In this document: one piece after another, positions 1 through 10,423 of the stretch | Position numbering within the stretch: position 1 is the first letter of the stretch | How the letters are laid out: each line of letters starts with the position of its first letter | Source: Allantophomopsis cytisporea | Lineage: Eukaryota > Ascomycota > Leotiomycetes > Phacidiales > Phacidiaceae | Length of the DNA: 64,000 bases | Direction of reading: 5' to 3' | Assembly: GCA_024752435.1 (NCBI GenBank) | Contig: CP103027.1 | Location: forward strand, 682,001 to 746,000 | The notes under the pieces: model-generated | Told to the model about the DNA's origin: nothing | The model's database searches: none | What the model saw: the letters and a program-made list of their open reading frames with translations, nothing else | Program-made: the position numbers and the translations under genes

Positions 1-1328
1 CAACCTATTGTTATAGGTTATGTCGATCTTCTCATGAAAAGACTCGACGAAAAGACAAAAGAAGGAGCCTCGGTGGAAATGTGCTCGTGGTATAATGTAA
101 GTGAATCCTTCATTATTATATATATTGTTCTAGCTATCTTATTCAATCCGTATAGTTCCTCACCTTTGATATTATTGGAGACCTAGCATTTGGCGAACCA
201 TTCGGTTGCCTTCAAGATTCCAGCTATCATCCATGGGTAAAAATGATCTTTGATACTACGAAGTTCATCAGCCTCAACCAAGCTCTGGCCTACTACCCTT
301 CCATACGCAAGATTATTCCTTATTTTACTCCAACGCGCTTAAAAGAAAATTTTGCCTCCCACGAAGCTATGACTCGTGAGAAAGCCCTTCGTCGCAAGAA
401 CTCCAAGGTCGACCGTGCAGATTTCGTGTCAAATCTTGTTAAGCCAGATAGTGGGATCACAGACGAAGAATTATTTGGGAACTCTTCGACTTTGATCGTT
501 GCAGGGAGCGATACGACTGCTACACTCTTGAGTGGAGTTACCTGGTTGCTGTGCAGAAATCCAGAGACTCTGAGAAAACTAGTACAAGAAGTACGATCGT
601 CTTTTAAAGATGTCTCGGAGATTGATTTCAGTAGCGTCAACAAGTTGGAGTACTTGCTTGCTTGTCTGAACGAAGCATTACGGTGCTTTCCGCCTGCTCC
701 CGCTGGCTTGGCTCGTATGGTTCCCAAAGGTGGTGATCTAATCGACAGCAAATTTGTCGCTGAAGGGGTAAGTCATCTAGCACCTGTTTCATTTACAAGT
801 GAAGTCGAAGTGATTAACGATTGGCCATCAATACTAAATCAATCTACTGATTACTCGAAACTCAAGGTTCAAGTGAGTGTTTGGCAAATCGCATCGAACA
901 GAAGCTCAACCAATTGGACTCGACCCTTTGATTACATCCCAGAGAGATGGCTAGGTGACCCAGAGTTCATCAATGATGACAAAACAGCCATGCAACCTTT
1001 TAGCTTTGGACCGAGAAATTGCATTGGAAAGAAGTACGTGTTTCATGTTGTAGTAGACCCCAGCTTATATGGACCACCAAGTATAATTAGTACTACACTT
1101 CTTTTGTTATACCCAATTTCTTCGTTTGACAAAGAACTATACTAACCTTAACAATACGGTAGTTTGGCATATGTGGAGATGAGACTTGTCCTTACGCGTT
1201 TGTTATGGGACTTTGATTTGGAGCTGTGCGAAGGTATGGAGAACTGGAACCAATGCAAGATCTACACTGTATTCGAAAAGAAGCCGTTATGGGTTAGATT
1301 GACTGCACGAAAGGACGCACAGGCATGA
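1..1328 (+). CDS. Cytochrome P450 monooxygenase, C-terminal part (5' end outside window)
   Basis: Heme-thiolate monooxygenase, probably anchored in the ER and acting on a secondary metabolite or xenobiotic. Four exons join in phase: 1-96, 156-767, 867-1033, 1163-1328, giving 346 C-terminal residues. Visible motifs in order: a C-helix region followed by FDIIGDLAFGEPFG, the I-helix oxygen-binding AGSDTT, the K-helix EALR (ExxR), the PERW element, and the heme-cysteine loop FSFGPRNCIGKN, the last one completed across intron 3. All essential residues are present, so the visible part looks functional. The style of the FGEPFG and heme regions resembles the fungal CYP65/CYP58-like (trichothecene C-15 hydroxylase type) group; that subfamily placement is inference. 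The gene runs toward the ankyrin/esterase remnants on the opposite strand, with about 300 nt between them in which I see nothing. Confidence 0.93.
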
Positions 1329-1631
1329 CTAAGGGAATCTTCACATTCAAGCTCTCATTGGCCGAGACAGTCAGAGACGATATTACGATTCAACTCATTC
1401 TATTTGAATATGAACAGCATTGCTTTCTCTTCATCTGTTTCCAAGACCCTCGAAAAGTAGTGATAGTCAATGCCCATTTTCTTTCTTTGTCCATCGCAAC
1501 CAAGTGAGTTAGAGCTGTGAAATATGTGCTGAGGACGGAAATTCTTATATCCGTATCGTGGAGATGTGATAATTAGAATGACCAAATAGAAACTATAGCC
1601 CCAGAAGGCTTTACTACAGGTCTGGGATATC

Positions 1632-2069
1632 CTAGCCCAACTCTGATGCTTGTACTTCTCCCCATCCTGCACCTTCGTTGTTCAATACCTCTTGTCTCGT
1701 AGTGAGCTCAATCGCGATTTCCTCTTGCTGACAGATTTCCGCCTGCTGCGTGACCGTATATCGCTCCTTATCTTTACAACGAGGATCAGCCCCACTTTGA
1801 AGCAAGAGCCTCACAAGTTGGTGATTCCCTTGTGTTGCAGCCCATCTTAATGGTGTGCGGCCATAGTCGTCTTGTAAATTCGGATTCGCACTTTTCGAGA
1901 GGAGAAAGCTGGCCAACGTCTCATATCCTTCATAGATTGCTCTTGCGAGCGGTGCCCAGCCAGACCAGTCACGGACATTGGGGTCGGCTCCATTTTCAAC
2001 CAGTAGACGAACAACCTTGTCAAAACCAACTTGACAAGCGACTAGGGCTTGTTGAAGAAAGGGCCGACA
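1632..2069 (-). pseudogene. Ankyrin-repeat remnant, 5' truncated
   Basis: An open frame from just after a TAA (2070-2072) to a stop at 1632-1634 encodes three consecutive ankyrin repeats of about 33 residues. They are recognised by LLVENGADPNVRDWSG, LLSKSANPNLQDDYGRTPL and LLLQSGADPRCKDKER, then a short non-repeat tail. No start codon precedes the first repeat; the only ATG (1916) lies inside repeat two. The frame begins within the last bases of the esterase pseudogene, in a different frame on the same strand, so the two look like fragments joined at about 2,045-2,070. In fungi such repeats usually belong to long NACHT/ankyrin or HET-type proteins; here the body of such a gene is missing. It could instead be a 3' exon of an unrecognised gene, but I found no upstream exon. 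Confidence 0.65.
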
Positions 2070-3908
2070 TTATAATCCCAACTCTTCTTGTCATCAAAGA
2101 CAAAAGCTATCTCTTTGGCATAAGTAGCGCCAACGAATGTAGGATATCCTGCGACCATTGCGTTCCAGCGATATTTAAATGCTCTGCATGGTATACTTGT
2201 CAGTCGCGGAGAAATGATAGTCAATATCCTCTTTCTGGAGGAGAATTCAAGAAAAGATACTCACGTTACGTTGAAGTCTGTCCATTTCGCCGCCGCATAA
2301 CGGGTTGGTGCGATGATTTCAGAGTCTCCATAGAATGTCACACCACGCTTATACTGAATACCAAGCTCCGCGGGCAAAGTATTATGATAATTGACAACAA
2401 CTTGCTCAGATCCATTCCGCGGATACAGAGCTCCGAACTTAGCTACCACTGTATCGTTCAGTCCTAGAGATTCTAGGTCCGCAAAGAATTGCGCATCATT
2501 ATCGGTTTTGCTCGTGGGATAGCTGTTTGTGTAGTCGATGTCGTTTCCAGGTATGAAAGATGAACCTTCATCTGTGTTTGTTCCCATCAGATAAGGGACC
2601 TTCACAAATTCACCTCGTTCAATCTGACGCGGTGGAATGTCTACTACAAAATCCCCATCCAAAACTGTGCGTGGTCAGCTGGGACTGTATAAAATAAAAG
2701 CGTTTAGAGTTCATACTGGATGCGTAATTGGCGCCGGTCGTTGCTGCTCCGCTTGCCTTTGATGTGTTAAATAAGTCACTGATTACCTCAATAGGTGCGT
2801 TTCGTATACAATCAAGTGTATCGGTGGCATCTTGACAACCTGTACCACTTGTGAGATTTGCATATATCTCATCCCAGGTTGCTACGGAAAGGACTAGAGT
2901 GAGAGGTCAGTCTCGTGTAGATCTTGGTAACACGCTTCAGGGGGAAACCTACATGGTGAAAAAGCTGAGAATCCAGCTGGTGACCCAGATTCAGAAATAA
3001 CTCGAATGAATAAGCCATCATCACGCCCACCATAAGCAAGCAAATGGGCACCGACAGATCCGGCACCCCTATTGATCATAAGATACGGCCAGAAATCTAC
3101 CACTCGGCAACATCACATGAATACGTACGCGCTATTTCCCTAGATGGTGACCTTCGTTGGATCTCCTCCAAAAGGGGCAATGTTTTCTGCAGAGGGATCA
3201 GCAAGTCCATAAGTATTAGAAGCTGAGATTAAAAAGTGTCCACCTTGAAGCCATTGTAGTGCAAGTCTTTGATCTCTAAACCCAAGATTGCCAACCCCAG
3301 CCTTTAAAATTTTGCTTCCTCCAAGAAACCCGAAGCCTGAAAGGCGATAGTTGAAGCTTACGGCGATCATTGGCACTTTGGCAGCCAAAGAGTTGTTTAC
3401 GATATAAGAGAAATTTAATCTGGGATCGCTGCTGCCTCCCATGTAATAACCGCCACCATGAATGTAGACTCCGACTGGTAAAAGCGTATCGTTATAGCCT
3501 GATGATCGAACTACATTGATGCTCAAACAGTCTTCAGATACTGTAAATCCAAGGCCTGCAAGTCTGAGGGAGTCGAACTGAAAAAAATGCTATGAGTCTG
3601 ATTTCAAGTTCTAAGAGCAATGAGAGAGAGCTTATACCATAACCATAACAAATACTTCCGAATTGGGTTGCGTTTCTCACCCCGCTCCATGAACTATTTA
3701 AAGGCTCTGCCAGAGAAAATCGAGCCGGTGGAAGCGCATATGGTATTCCAAGGAAGGAATCTTGATTGTAGGTTGGGGAATGAATGCCGGCATATGTACC
3801 GTTCCTGACTGTCACTTGTGGACCATCTGCATTGGAAGCGCTAACTTTGAAAGCGGTGCAAAGAAGCACAGCATAACTCAGAAGAGAGTGTACTGGTCGT
3901 TTGAACAT
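2042..3908 (-). pseudogene. Type-B carboxylesterase/lipase pseudogene (in-frame TAG, catalytic His lost, C-terminus truncated)
   Basis: A secreted alpha/beta-hydrolase of the carboxylesterase family by homology. Seven exons fit in phase: 3638-3908, 3244-3555, 3129-3186, 2953-3068, 2717-2893, 2265-2664, 2042-2183 (491 sense codons if the stop is ignored; the family usually has 540-580). Present: signal peptide, SEDCLSINV, the oxyanion-hole YIHGGGY, FGGDPTKVTI, the nucleophile elbow GNSAGAGSVGAHLLAYGGRDDG completed across intron 3, and the acid motif GTNTDEGSSF. Defects: codon 210, the aromatic residue just before the elbow, is TAG (3140-3142). The triad His in the usual GVTHFxEVAF motif is Tyr (GATYAKEIAF, residue 466). 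The protein stops after FFNKP, before the conserved C-terminal helix. The first two changes are transitions of the CpA-to-TpA type expected of RIP. Splicing is otherwise intact, so inactivation looks recent. Confidence 0.85.
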
Positions 3909-5030
3909 GATGGAAGACTGCCAATGTCAATGTTGCTGAATTCTAGATATGGAAAGTCATGATTCCCTGCAGTATTTACATTTCTTAGCAGGTTGGTTTT
4001 CATCACCGCATCGCCATTGGAATGCCAGTATAGAACAAAAAAGGACGGATAGCTCGGTTGTTTTTCTTCATCCATACAATGCATGTCGCCGACTAAAGTA
4101 TATTCAAGCTCGTAAAATGTTATAAAGGCAGTAGCAATTATGCCTTCCACTACTGTGTACGGCAGTTTTGTGGATGGATTTCTCGGTTGTCTCACGACAT
4201 GGTACAATGTTAAGTCTATCCCGAAGACTCCACATATGGAATCTTAAGGTAGCGTGAGCAATAGTTGTGTAAGAAAACTTTCCTATAGTAGGGCCAGGTA
4301 AATAACGGGGTAAATCCTTATGGAGTGATAGCTTGTCGCCCGAGTTCTGTAACATAGGCAAATCAGAAATTTCATAGTAACACAAACTTATCAAAATTAC
4401 TCGTGGAACTCCCAAAGGGCGGTGCTTTCTGTGATAATCAATTCTACTAATTACGAGGACTGCGAGATCCATTCTGTTTTAGTATTTTCTTCATGTATTG
4501 CGATAATGATTTATGAATGCTTATAAATATTCTCATCCAGATTTGAAACTGGTCGTCCAGAAACCTAGAGCAAAGGAAAGAAAAATTGAGAGGAGAGATA
4601 GAAAGGAAGAACGACTGCTCTACTAGAAGCCTTAAATGCGTATGACTGACTGACTGGAATGTTTATAGAAATTTGCACCATACACTCTGATATTCCCGAG
4701 TATTGAAGAGAAAACACAAGGACGACATCATAGCCTCAAAACATAAAAACCTTAATTACTGGGGATCTTCAAGACCGGGTAACTCTGATTAGATAGGTGA
4801 CCAGGTATGTGGTTGACACGGAACGTGGCACGTACTGCGATCTCTACATTGTGGATCTACTAAATCTGCTTTTACAGAAATATTCACAGGGAGCCACAAA
4901 GCTCTTCCAAATTTTCAGAAAGGAAAAAAATGAAAACGATATACAGCACGGCTTTTTAAAAGACGGTTTGTTAAACATTCATAAATTCAACCTGTTATAA
5001 GGCGGTTACAGAGTCAGTGACATAGCAGGC
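3909..5030. other. Intergenic region, no gene seen
   Basis: About 1.1 kb between the start of the esterase pseudogene and the stop of the Zn2Cys6 factor gene. Short open frames occur on both strands but none shows family motifs, plausible introns or coding bias. I see no RNA gene. Confidence 0.5.
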
Positions 5031-7370
5031 TCACCAATTATGTCCGTATATCGGATTCCAATCATCTAGCACTGTCCAATCGGCTCGGCTCATATCGGGG
5101 TTCGTTGTAGTTTGTCCAGATATCCCAAGCTCCGAACCCATAGGCATTTGCCCTCCGAGGCTGTGCAGCAGCCCGTCGTTAGTGAGATCCATAGGTATAG
5201 GTATAGGTACAGAAAGGGCATCATTGTCCATGCCGACAAAACCATCAAACTGCTCTAAATTGCTGTCCCGCGAATTTAGTGCCATCTGCGCCAACGTGTG
5301 TTTAGTGTTTGAGACAATCCATGGTGGCACCTCCGGTTCGTCTGATTGTCTCAATACTGCTTCATGTGCGGCCCAAGCCTGGAGGATGATTCTTGCAAAG
5401 ATCATGAAGAAGTGATTGTCCTTTTCTTCTACCTCCGCGAAGCGAACCTTGTAGTTGTTGCTGAGGACGTTCCAGCTTTTTTCAGCAAGCTCCCCAACAG
5501 ACCTCCTTTTCAGGTCTTGGACGATGTGAAGGTATGCGGGAAATGGAAATTGCAAATGCCTGAGCCACCAATGGAAACCTTTAGTAAGAGGTGAGGCTAG
5601 AAGCTTCGTATCGCACTCGAGGATTTCCAGCGCATAAGATAGGGCAACGTCACGCTGTATGTCCGTCTGCTCAGCAGGCAACCTCGAGTATCTCGAGTAA
5701 TGTTCTACGAGACGGCTCTTTGCTAGATAGCCTCGCGCTGTCCAAATAGTCGCAAAGTGAAGCGAGTTCTCTAGATTGCAGAACTTGAGATATTTGTCCT
5801 CTATCATCTTCTCGAGGCCAATCAGCTCCTCGCCTCCTGAACGGCGGTCATGCTGAACATCCTTCGCGACAGATTTCAGAATTGGATTTACAAAGTCAAG
5901 GTGGGACAAACTATGGCGGGTAAAGTCACTGAGCTCGCTGCGCACGACAGCAAAAAGTGCCTCGGTGGATTCAATATGAACTGCTGAGGCTGCCTTCATT
6001 TCTGGCCAGATATCAAAATCGTTTACGTTGAGAGGAGTCTTGCAGTTCCAGGTGGGAAGTAAAATAACATCCTTGTGATCGGATTTCTCAGAAATGCGAG
6101 CGTCGAAGATAACTAGTGACCACCAGAGTCTTCGTCGCATCTCAGCCTCAAAAACAGTGCATTTAGCATTGGCAGACTCGTTGTGAATTCCCATGCGTTG
6201 CGCTATTCGAACAGCAGCTCCAAGCATCGAAGATAGAGATCGGGCATCTGTATCGGGTCTGACAGAGATCTAGCAACGTTAGAGACAAGTTCGTGAGTCA
6301 ATTATATGAGTACACTTGCTAGGTAAAGGTACAACGCAGTTAAGCAATCGCGATGACTAGACCGTAGAAACCCACATTTTAGCAGGGCTTGCTGACAGCT
6401 AGACTGATAGTATGCTAGAAGATCTTTCCTTGAGGACCCAAATAAGGTGAGGCATTCATCTTCAACGAGACTGTGAATAGCTACGCAGTAGATACTAAAC
6501 ATAAGAGCCTCTGTTGAGGGGCTGATGCTTGCTATGTCGCCAACAGCGTTGATGATACACGCCTGCAGAGTAGGCGTATGTGTGACTTTAAGCAATGGAT
6601 TAACATTTTCAAGGTAAATCTGCCATAGCTTAAAGATCTGGACCTGTTCCGGGTGTAAGGAAGAGATATCGACATCTGTCTTAGGTGAGCCAAGCAGAAG
6701 GTGGTCGTTGCTTTCAGACTGATCCCATGCCTTCTTAATATCAAGGTCACGCACACCATCGATCAATGAATCGCTGCTATCATTATCATCGCAGTTGTCA
6801 GGATCTGGGGACTATTGCCAAACTGTTAGTTCGATTGGGCTCGCACGCAATGTTATCATACCTTTTGGTTCATAGCATGCCACAGATTCCTGGCAGGAGT
6901 TAGTCGTATTGACCTATAGTTTCTTAGAGAGAGCTTTACTTGGGTTCATATTCTGCTTCAGACTTGACTGTGATCTTTTGTTTTGACGGTCCATCTGATC
7001 TCGCAGCTCGTCCATCTAAATGTGCATTTTCTGAGAAGTCATTGCCTCTGCCATCTGTGTTGGGGGATACTCTCGCTGCGACAGGCGTGTGAAGAGGCTC
7101 GAAGTCAATATTGTTCTCGCGGAGCAAGCTTTCATAATAGCGGAGACGGTCCAACAAATCTCGCTCAGGGAACCTGCGACGACGTGGACGCGTTGACGCA
7201 ATCGGCACGCATTGTGCACCAACTTTAATGCAATTTTGGCAGGGAAATTTATGATCGCACTTTACTTTGCGCTGTTGGCACAGCATGCAGGCAAGAACCC
7301 GCTGCGGCTTCGCAGCTGAGGCGGCTATATGCGTCTGCGTCGATCCTATTGTGGGATTCACCGTCGACAT
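5031..7370 (-). CDS. Zn2Cys6 fungal transcription factor
   Basis: Binuclear zinc-cluster DNA-binding protein of 729 residues, nuclear, likely the regulator of its divergent neighbour or of the local gene group. Exons: 6940-7370, 6862-6889 (28 nt), 6320-6811, 5031-6269, all in phase. The zinc cluster is at residues 28-54 with spacing CX2CX6CX5CX2CX6C, followed by a basic RPRRRR linker and a leucine-rich probable coiled-coil dimerisation segment (about residues 70-88). The middle region, about 200-500, has the fungal-specific transcription factor domain pattern (LYLYL...RPDTDARSLSSMLGAAVRIAQRMG, then MRRRLWWSL). The last intron (6270-6319 on this strand) has a GC-AG border with the strong donor GCAAGT; reading GC there is required to keep the conserved block continuous. 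The start codon was chosen because it gives an N-terminal cluster of normal length. The target pathway is unknown. Confidence 0.92.
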
Positions 7371-7864
7371 GGTTTATGTATAAGTAGTTTGTATTGAGGC
7401 ATCACAAGTGGAGATCGGATTATATTCTAAAAGTGTAAAGTGGCAGGCAGTGAGCCACCTTGGGCCTTTGCAGCAGTTATGCACTAGTTTAACCTCGGCC
7501 CCGGATGGACTTTTCTAATTCCCGAACATACGTAGTCAGCGGGCCGCCATCAACCTAAGTATGGCCACTTACAAGGCGAAGATAAAGATGAGTTGAATAT
7601 GAGCATCTGAAAAGGTAATTTCTTTCGCTTTTCTCTTGTCAAGTGATATCTAAATGGCATATGCTAAACCCTTTTATGTGCGCGGTTGGCATAGAAAACG
7701 ACGTAATCCCCAGCAGAAGCTAGCCGCCTTAACTCGGACAGTTCTATATCCCGTAGCTATGTCCATGGTCTTAAAGATATATAGGTTGACTCGCTCATCC
7801 AGCGTTCTATGAAATTCAACTTAGAAGGAGCATCTTTCATTGTACACCCCTTCCAGCTCTTATA
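7371..7864. promoter_or_regulatory. Divergent promoter between Zn2Cys6 factor and FAD monooxygenase
   Basis: A 494 nt shared upstream region. It contains two inverted CGG/CCG arrangements of the kind zinc-cluster dimers bind: CGG-N2-CCG at 7496-7503 and CGG-N1-CCG at 7540-7546. A TATA-like AGATATATAG lies at about 7773-7782, roughly 85 nt before the monooxygenase ATG. The triplets are seen directly. That the adjacent factor binds them is inference, since CGG triplets are common by chance. Confidence 0.35.
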
Positions 7865-9154
7865 ATGTCGAGTCTGAAAGTTCTCATTGTTGGAGCATCT
7901 ATTGCTGGCCCGACGGCAGCCTACTGGTTTGCCAAAGCGGGAGCAAATGTCACCATTATCGAACGCTTCCCAAATCTACGCACCGGTGGGCAGAATATCG
8001 ATATCCGCACCGCTGGCGTCACTGTAATGCGGAAGATCCCGGGGATGGAGGCCGCCGTGAGGGCCAAGACGACTGAATTGGAGGGTCTCAGCTTGGTCCG
8101 CGAAAACGGTCGACCGTATGCAACTCTGAGAGCTACTGGAGATCCCGATCAGCAGTCCCTCGTGTCAGAATACGAGATCTTCCGCGGCGACCTTGCACAA
8201 ATCCTCTTTGACCTAACCAGGAACGATGAAAGGGTCAAGTATGTTTTTGGCGAGCAAATCGCCTCCTTGCAGCAAAAAGATGATCGTTCTATCACGGTCG
8301 AGTTTGCAAATGGCTTGCCAACTTCAGATTATGACCTTGTCGTTGCTTGTGATGGTGCGACCTCGAGGACTCGAGCCATGGGTCTGGATTGTGGTGTCCG
8401 AGACCACATCACACCACTGAACTGCTGGACAGCTTACCTCTCCTTGGATCGAGACCTTCTCGAGGGAAGAAAAATAGGGGAGGCATGGACCACCATTGGG
8501 GGTCGTTTCATTGGTGTTGGACCTGACCCATCAGGCCTGAATCGAGCCGCATTATGGAGCATTCACCCATCTAACGACCGCGATGCTACGCTGCCATTCC
8601 GGGAGGCCTCTAAGCAAGGAGAAGATGTGCTCAAACGTTACGTAGCACAGAGATTCGGGGGTGCTGGCTGGAAGACTGATGAGATCCTTAAGGGTATGAT
8701 GGAGGCCAAAGACTTCTACGCCTCAGAGATGGTTCAGGTCAAAGTCCCAAGCTTGTACAAAGGACGATTTGTTCTAGTTGGCGATGCGGGCTACGCACCT
8801 GGCACCACCGGTACTGGTACAAGTCTTGCCATCGTGGGAGCTTATCTGTTAGCAGGTGAAGTTTGCAGGCATCATGGTGATCTTGCAGCAGGACTTGAGA
8901 GTTATGAGGAGCGGATGAGGCCAATCATCCAAGATATGCAAAAGATTCCAGCAGGAGTCCCTGGAGTAATGGCACCACAGACGGCTTGGGGAATATGGGT
9001 GCGAAACATGCTTTTCATTCTCATCTGTTGGGGAATGTCATTCAGCAAACTTTTCACATGGGCCGGCAAATTCTTCGCCAGCTCTTTTGGCACTGATAAA
9101 TATAAGATACCCGACTATGACTGGGCAAATAAGGACCCGAAGAACCGCAGTTGA
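7865..9154 (+). CDS. FAD-dependent monooxygenase (PHBH/TetX-like, FAD_binding_3)
   Basis: Single-exon gene of 429 residues. The N-terminal Rossmann motif VLIVGASIAGPTAAY binds the ADP of FAD. The usual second FAD motifs follow: the DG motif CDGATSRTR near residue 160 and the GD motif LVGDAGYAPGTTGTGTSLA near residue 305, which contacts the flavin ribityl. These define class A flavoprotein hydroxylases, which use NAD(P)H and O2 to hydroxylate or epoxidise small aromatic or polyketide-like substrates. A hydrophobic C-terminal stretch (NMLFILICWGMSF) could peripherally anchor the protein to a membrane. It is transcribed away from the Zn2Cys6 factor with 494 nt between start codons, an arrangement typical of a pathway regulator and its target. 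The substrate cannot be read from the sequence. Confidence 0.92.
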   Translation: MSSLKVLIVGASIAGPTAAYWFAKAGANVTIIERFPNLRTGGQNIDIRTAGVTVMRKIPGMEAAVRAKTTELEGLSLVRENGRPYATLRATGDPDQQSLVSEYEIFRGDLAQILFDLTRNDERVKYVFGEQIASLQQKDDRSITVEFANGLPTSDYDLVVACDGATSRTRAMGLDCGVRDHITPLNCWTAYLSLDRDLLEGRKIGEAWTTIGGRFIGVGPDPSGLNRAALWSIHPSNDRDATLPFREASKQGEDVLKRYVAQRFGGAGWKTDEILKGMMEAKDFYASEMVQVKVPSLYKGRFVLVGDAGYAPGTTGTGTSLAIVGAYLLAGEVCRHHGDLAAGLESYEERMRPIIQDMQKIPAGVPGVMAPQTAWGIWVRNMLFILICWGMSFSKLFTWAGKFFASSFGTDKYKIPDYDWANKDPKNRS

Positions 9155-10423
9155 TTAATCGGTTTATATTTCCCACTTTGACACGATCTCCAGGAGATGT
9201 TCTATGAAGAACCTAGAATTCATTCTCTTGTGATGGATATCCTCAATTTGCTAATTTCAATTGCTATGGATTATTTGAGACCATGCTCATCTTATGCCGC
9301 TCATTGATTAGAACGTGTGGATCTAGGAGTTTACTTGAAGTTTTATGATATCAACTTTATAATCAAGTGCGAGAGCGGTTCCCTTCCAAAAACTCACGCT
9401 GTTGCAATGGATTGACCTCTTGTACGAAGTAGTCTTGCGATATGTTCTTACCTCGATTAGTTCTTACCTGTGTTAGCTGAGGGAATTTTTACGGTACTAT
9501 ACTCATCTGTAATATCTGCTTTCAAGTCTCCACGCTCTTATCTAAAGCTTATTGGGAGATGTTCAGCCTCTTTTATGACTCTGAATGACTAAAATCCTTA
9601 GAATTAAGCTAACAACCTAACCTTATTACCCCGCTCTACCCGAGTACATATCTACGTCAAATGCTTTCCTTATTGGGCCAACAACACATACTCAAGATGC
9701 TTCGTAGTTTACCAGTGACCAAAGAACATACCACGACTACCACTCTTCCTGGTTTCCGTCTCTTGGATTTCGTTTCAGATACGATTTTGCTCTGACTAAC
9801 CTAAGTAGACTTTGGCCTCCAAGTTATTAGTTTATAGCATCTTAGATACTATCTTAAGAAATCAAAACTACTATCGGATAATAAGAACTACTAGTATATT
9901 ATTGGCCTAGGGAATAGATATACTCCATATCCTACGTATAGAAGTTTCCTCATTACCGAAATAATAACAGCATCGATATAAAGACTGCGATGTAGACCCT
10001 CATTAATTTGATGTCTACGTTTAGGAGGAAAGGAGGTCTCATCGACACTGACATAGGCTAGTTTAAATCAAAACACAGGAATTTAACAAGGTTGTTAAGG
10101 TAGTGACTGTAACAATCTACGTCCTAATGCCACTTGCACATTCTACTTTCAAATATAGGGCCATCTATCCCACATATGCTGTTGGAACTTCACCTCCCAC
10201 GAGCGTATCCGAGCATCCGACTAAACATTTCAGAACTTACTCAACCTAACTACTCTGCAATGGTTCATGAGGCCAAATGGAAGGCTATTGTTACTATTGT
10301 TTCTAGTAAATTAATCTGGGTCCAAGGGGCTTAACTCATCGAACTGTGTTGGAGTATTCGGGAAATAGTCATTACTTTCAATTTAATCCTTGCAACCGAT
10401 TTCTAAATTTCACTACTTCCCAC
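9155..10423. other. Intergenic, moderately AT-rich, no gene seen
   Basis: Region of 1.27 kb between two convergent genes. From about 9,600 to 10,350 the sequence is rich in TA dinucleotides and stops in all frames, suggesting old decayed repeat sequence. No coding motif or RNA gene recognised. Confidence 0.45.

Noticed and set aside
1847..2029. Alternative minus-strand frame over the ankyrin remnant
   Set aside because: It overlaps the ankyrin repeats in another frame and shows no motif.
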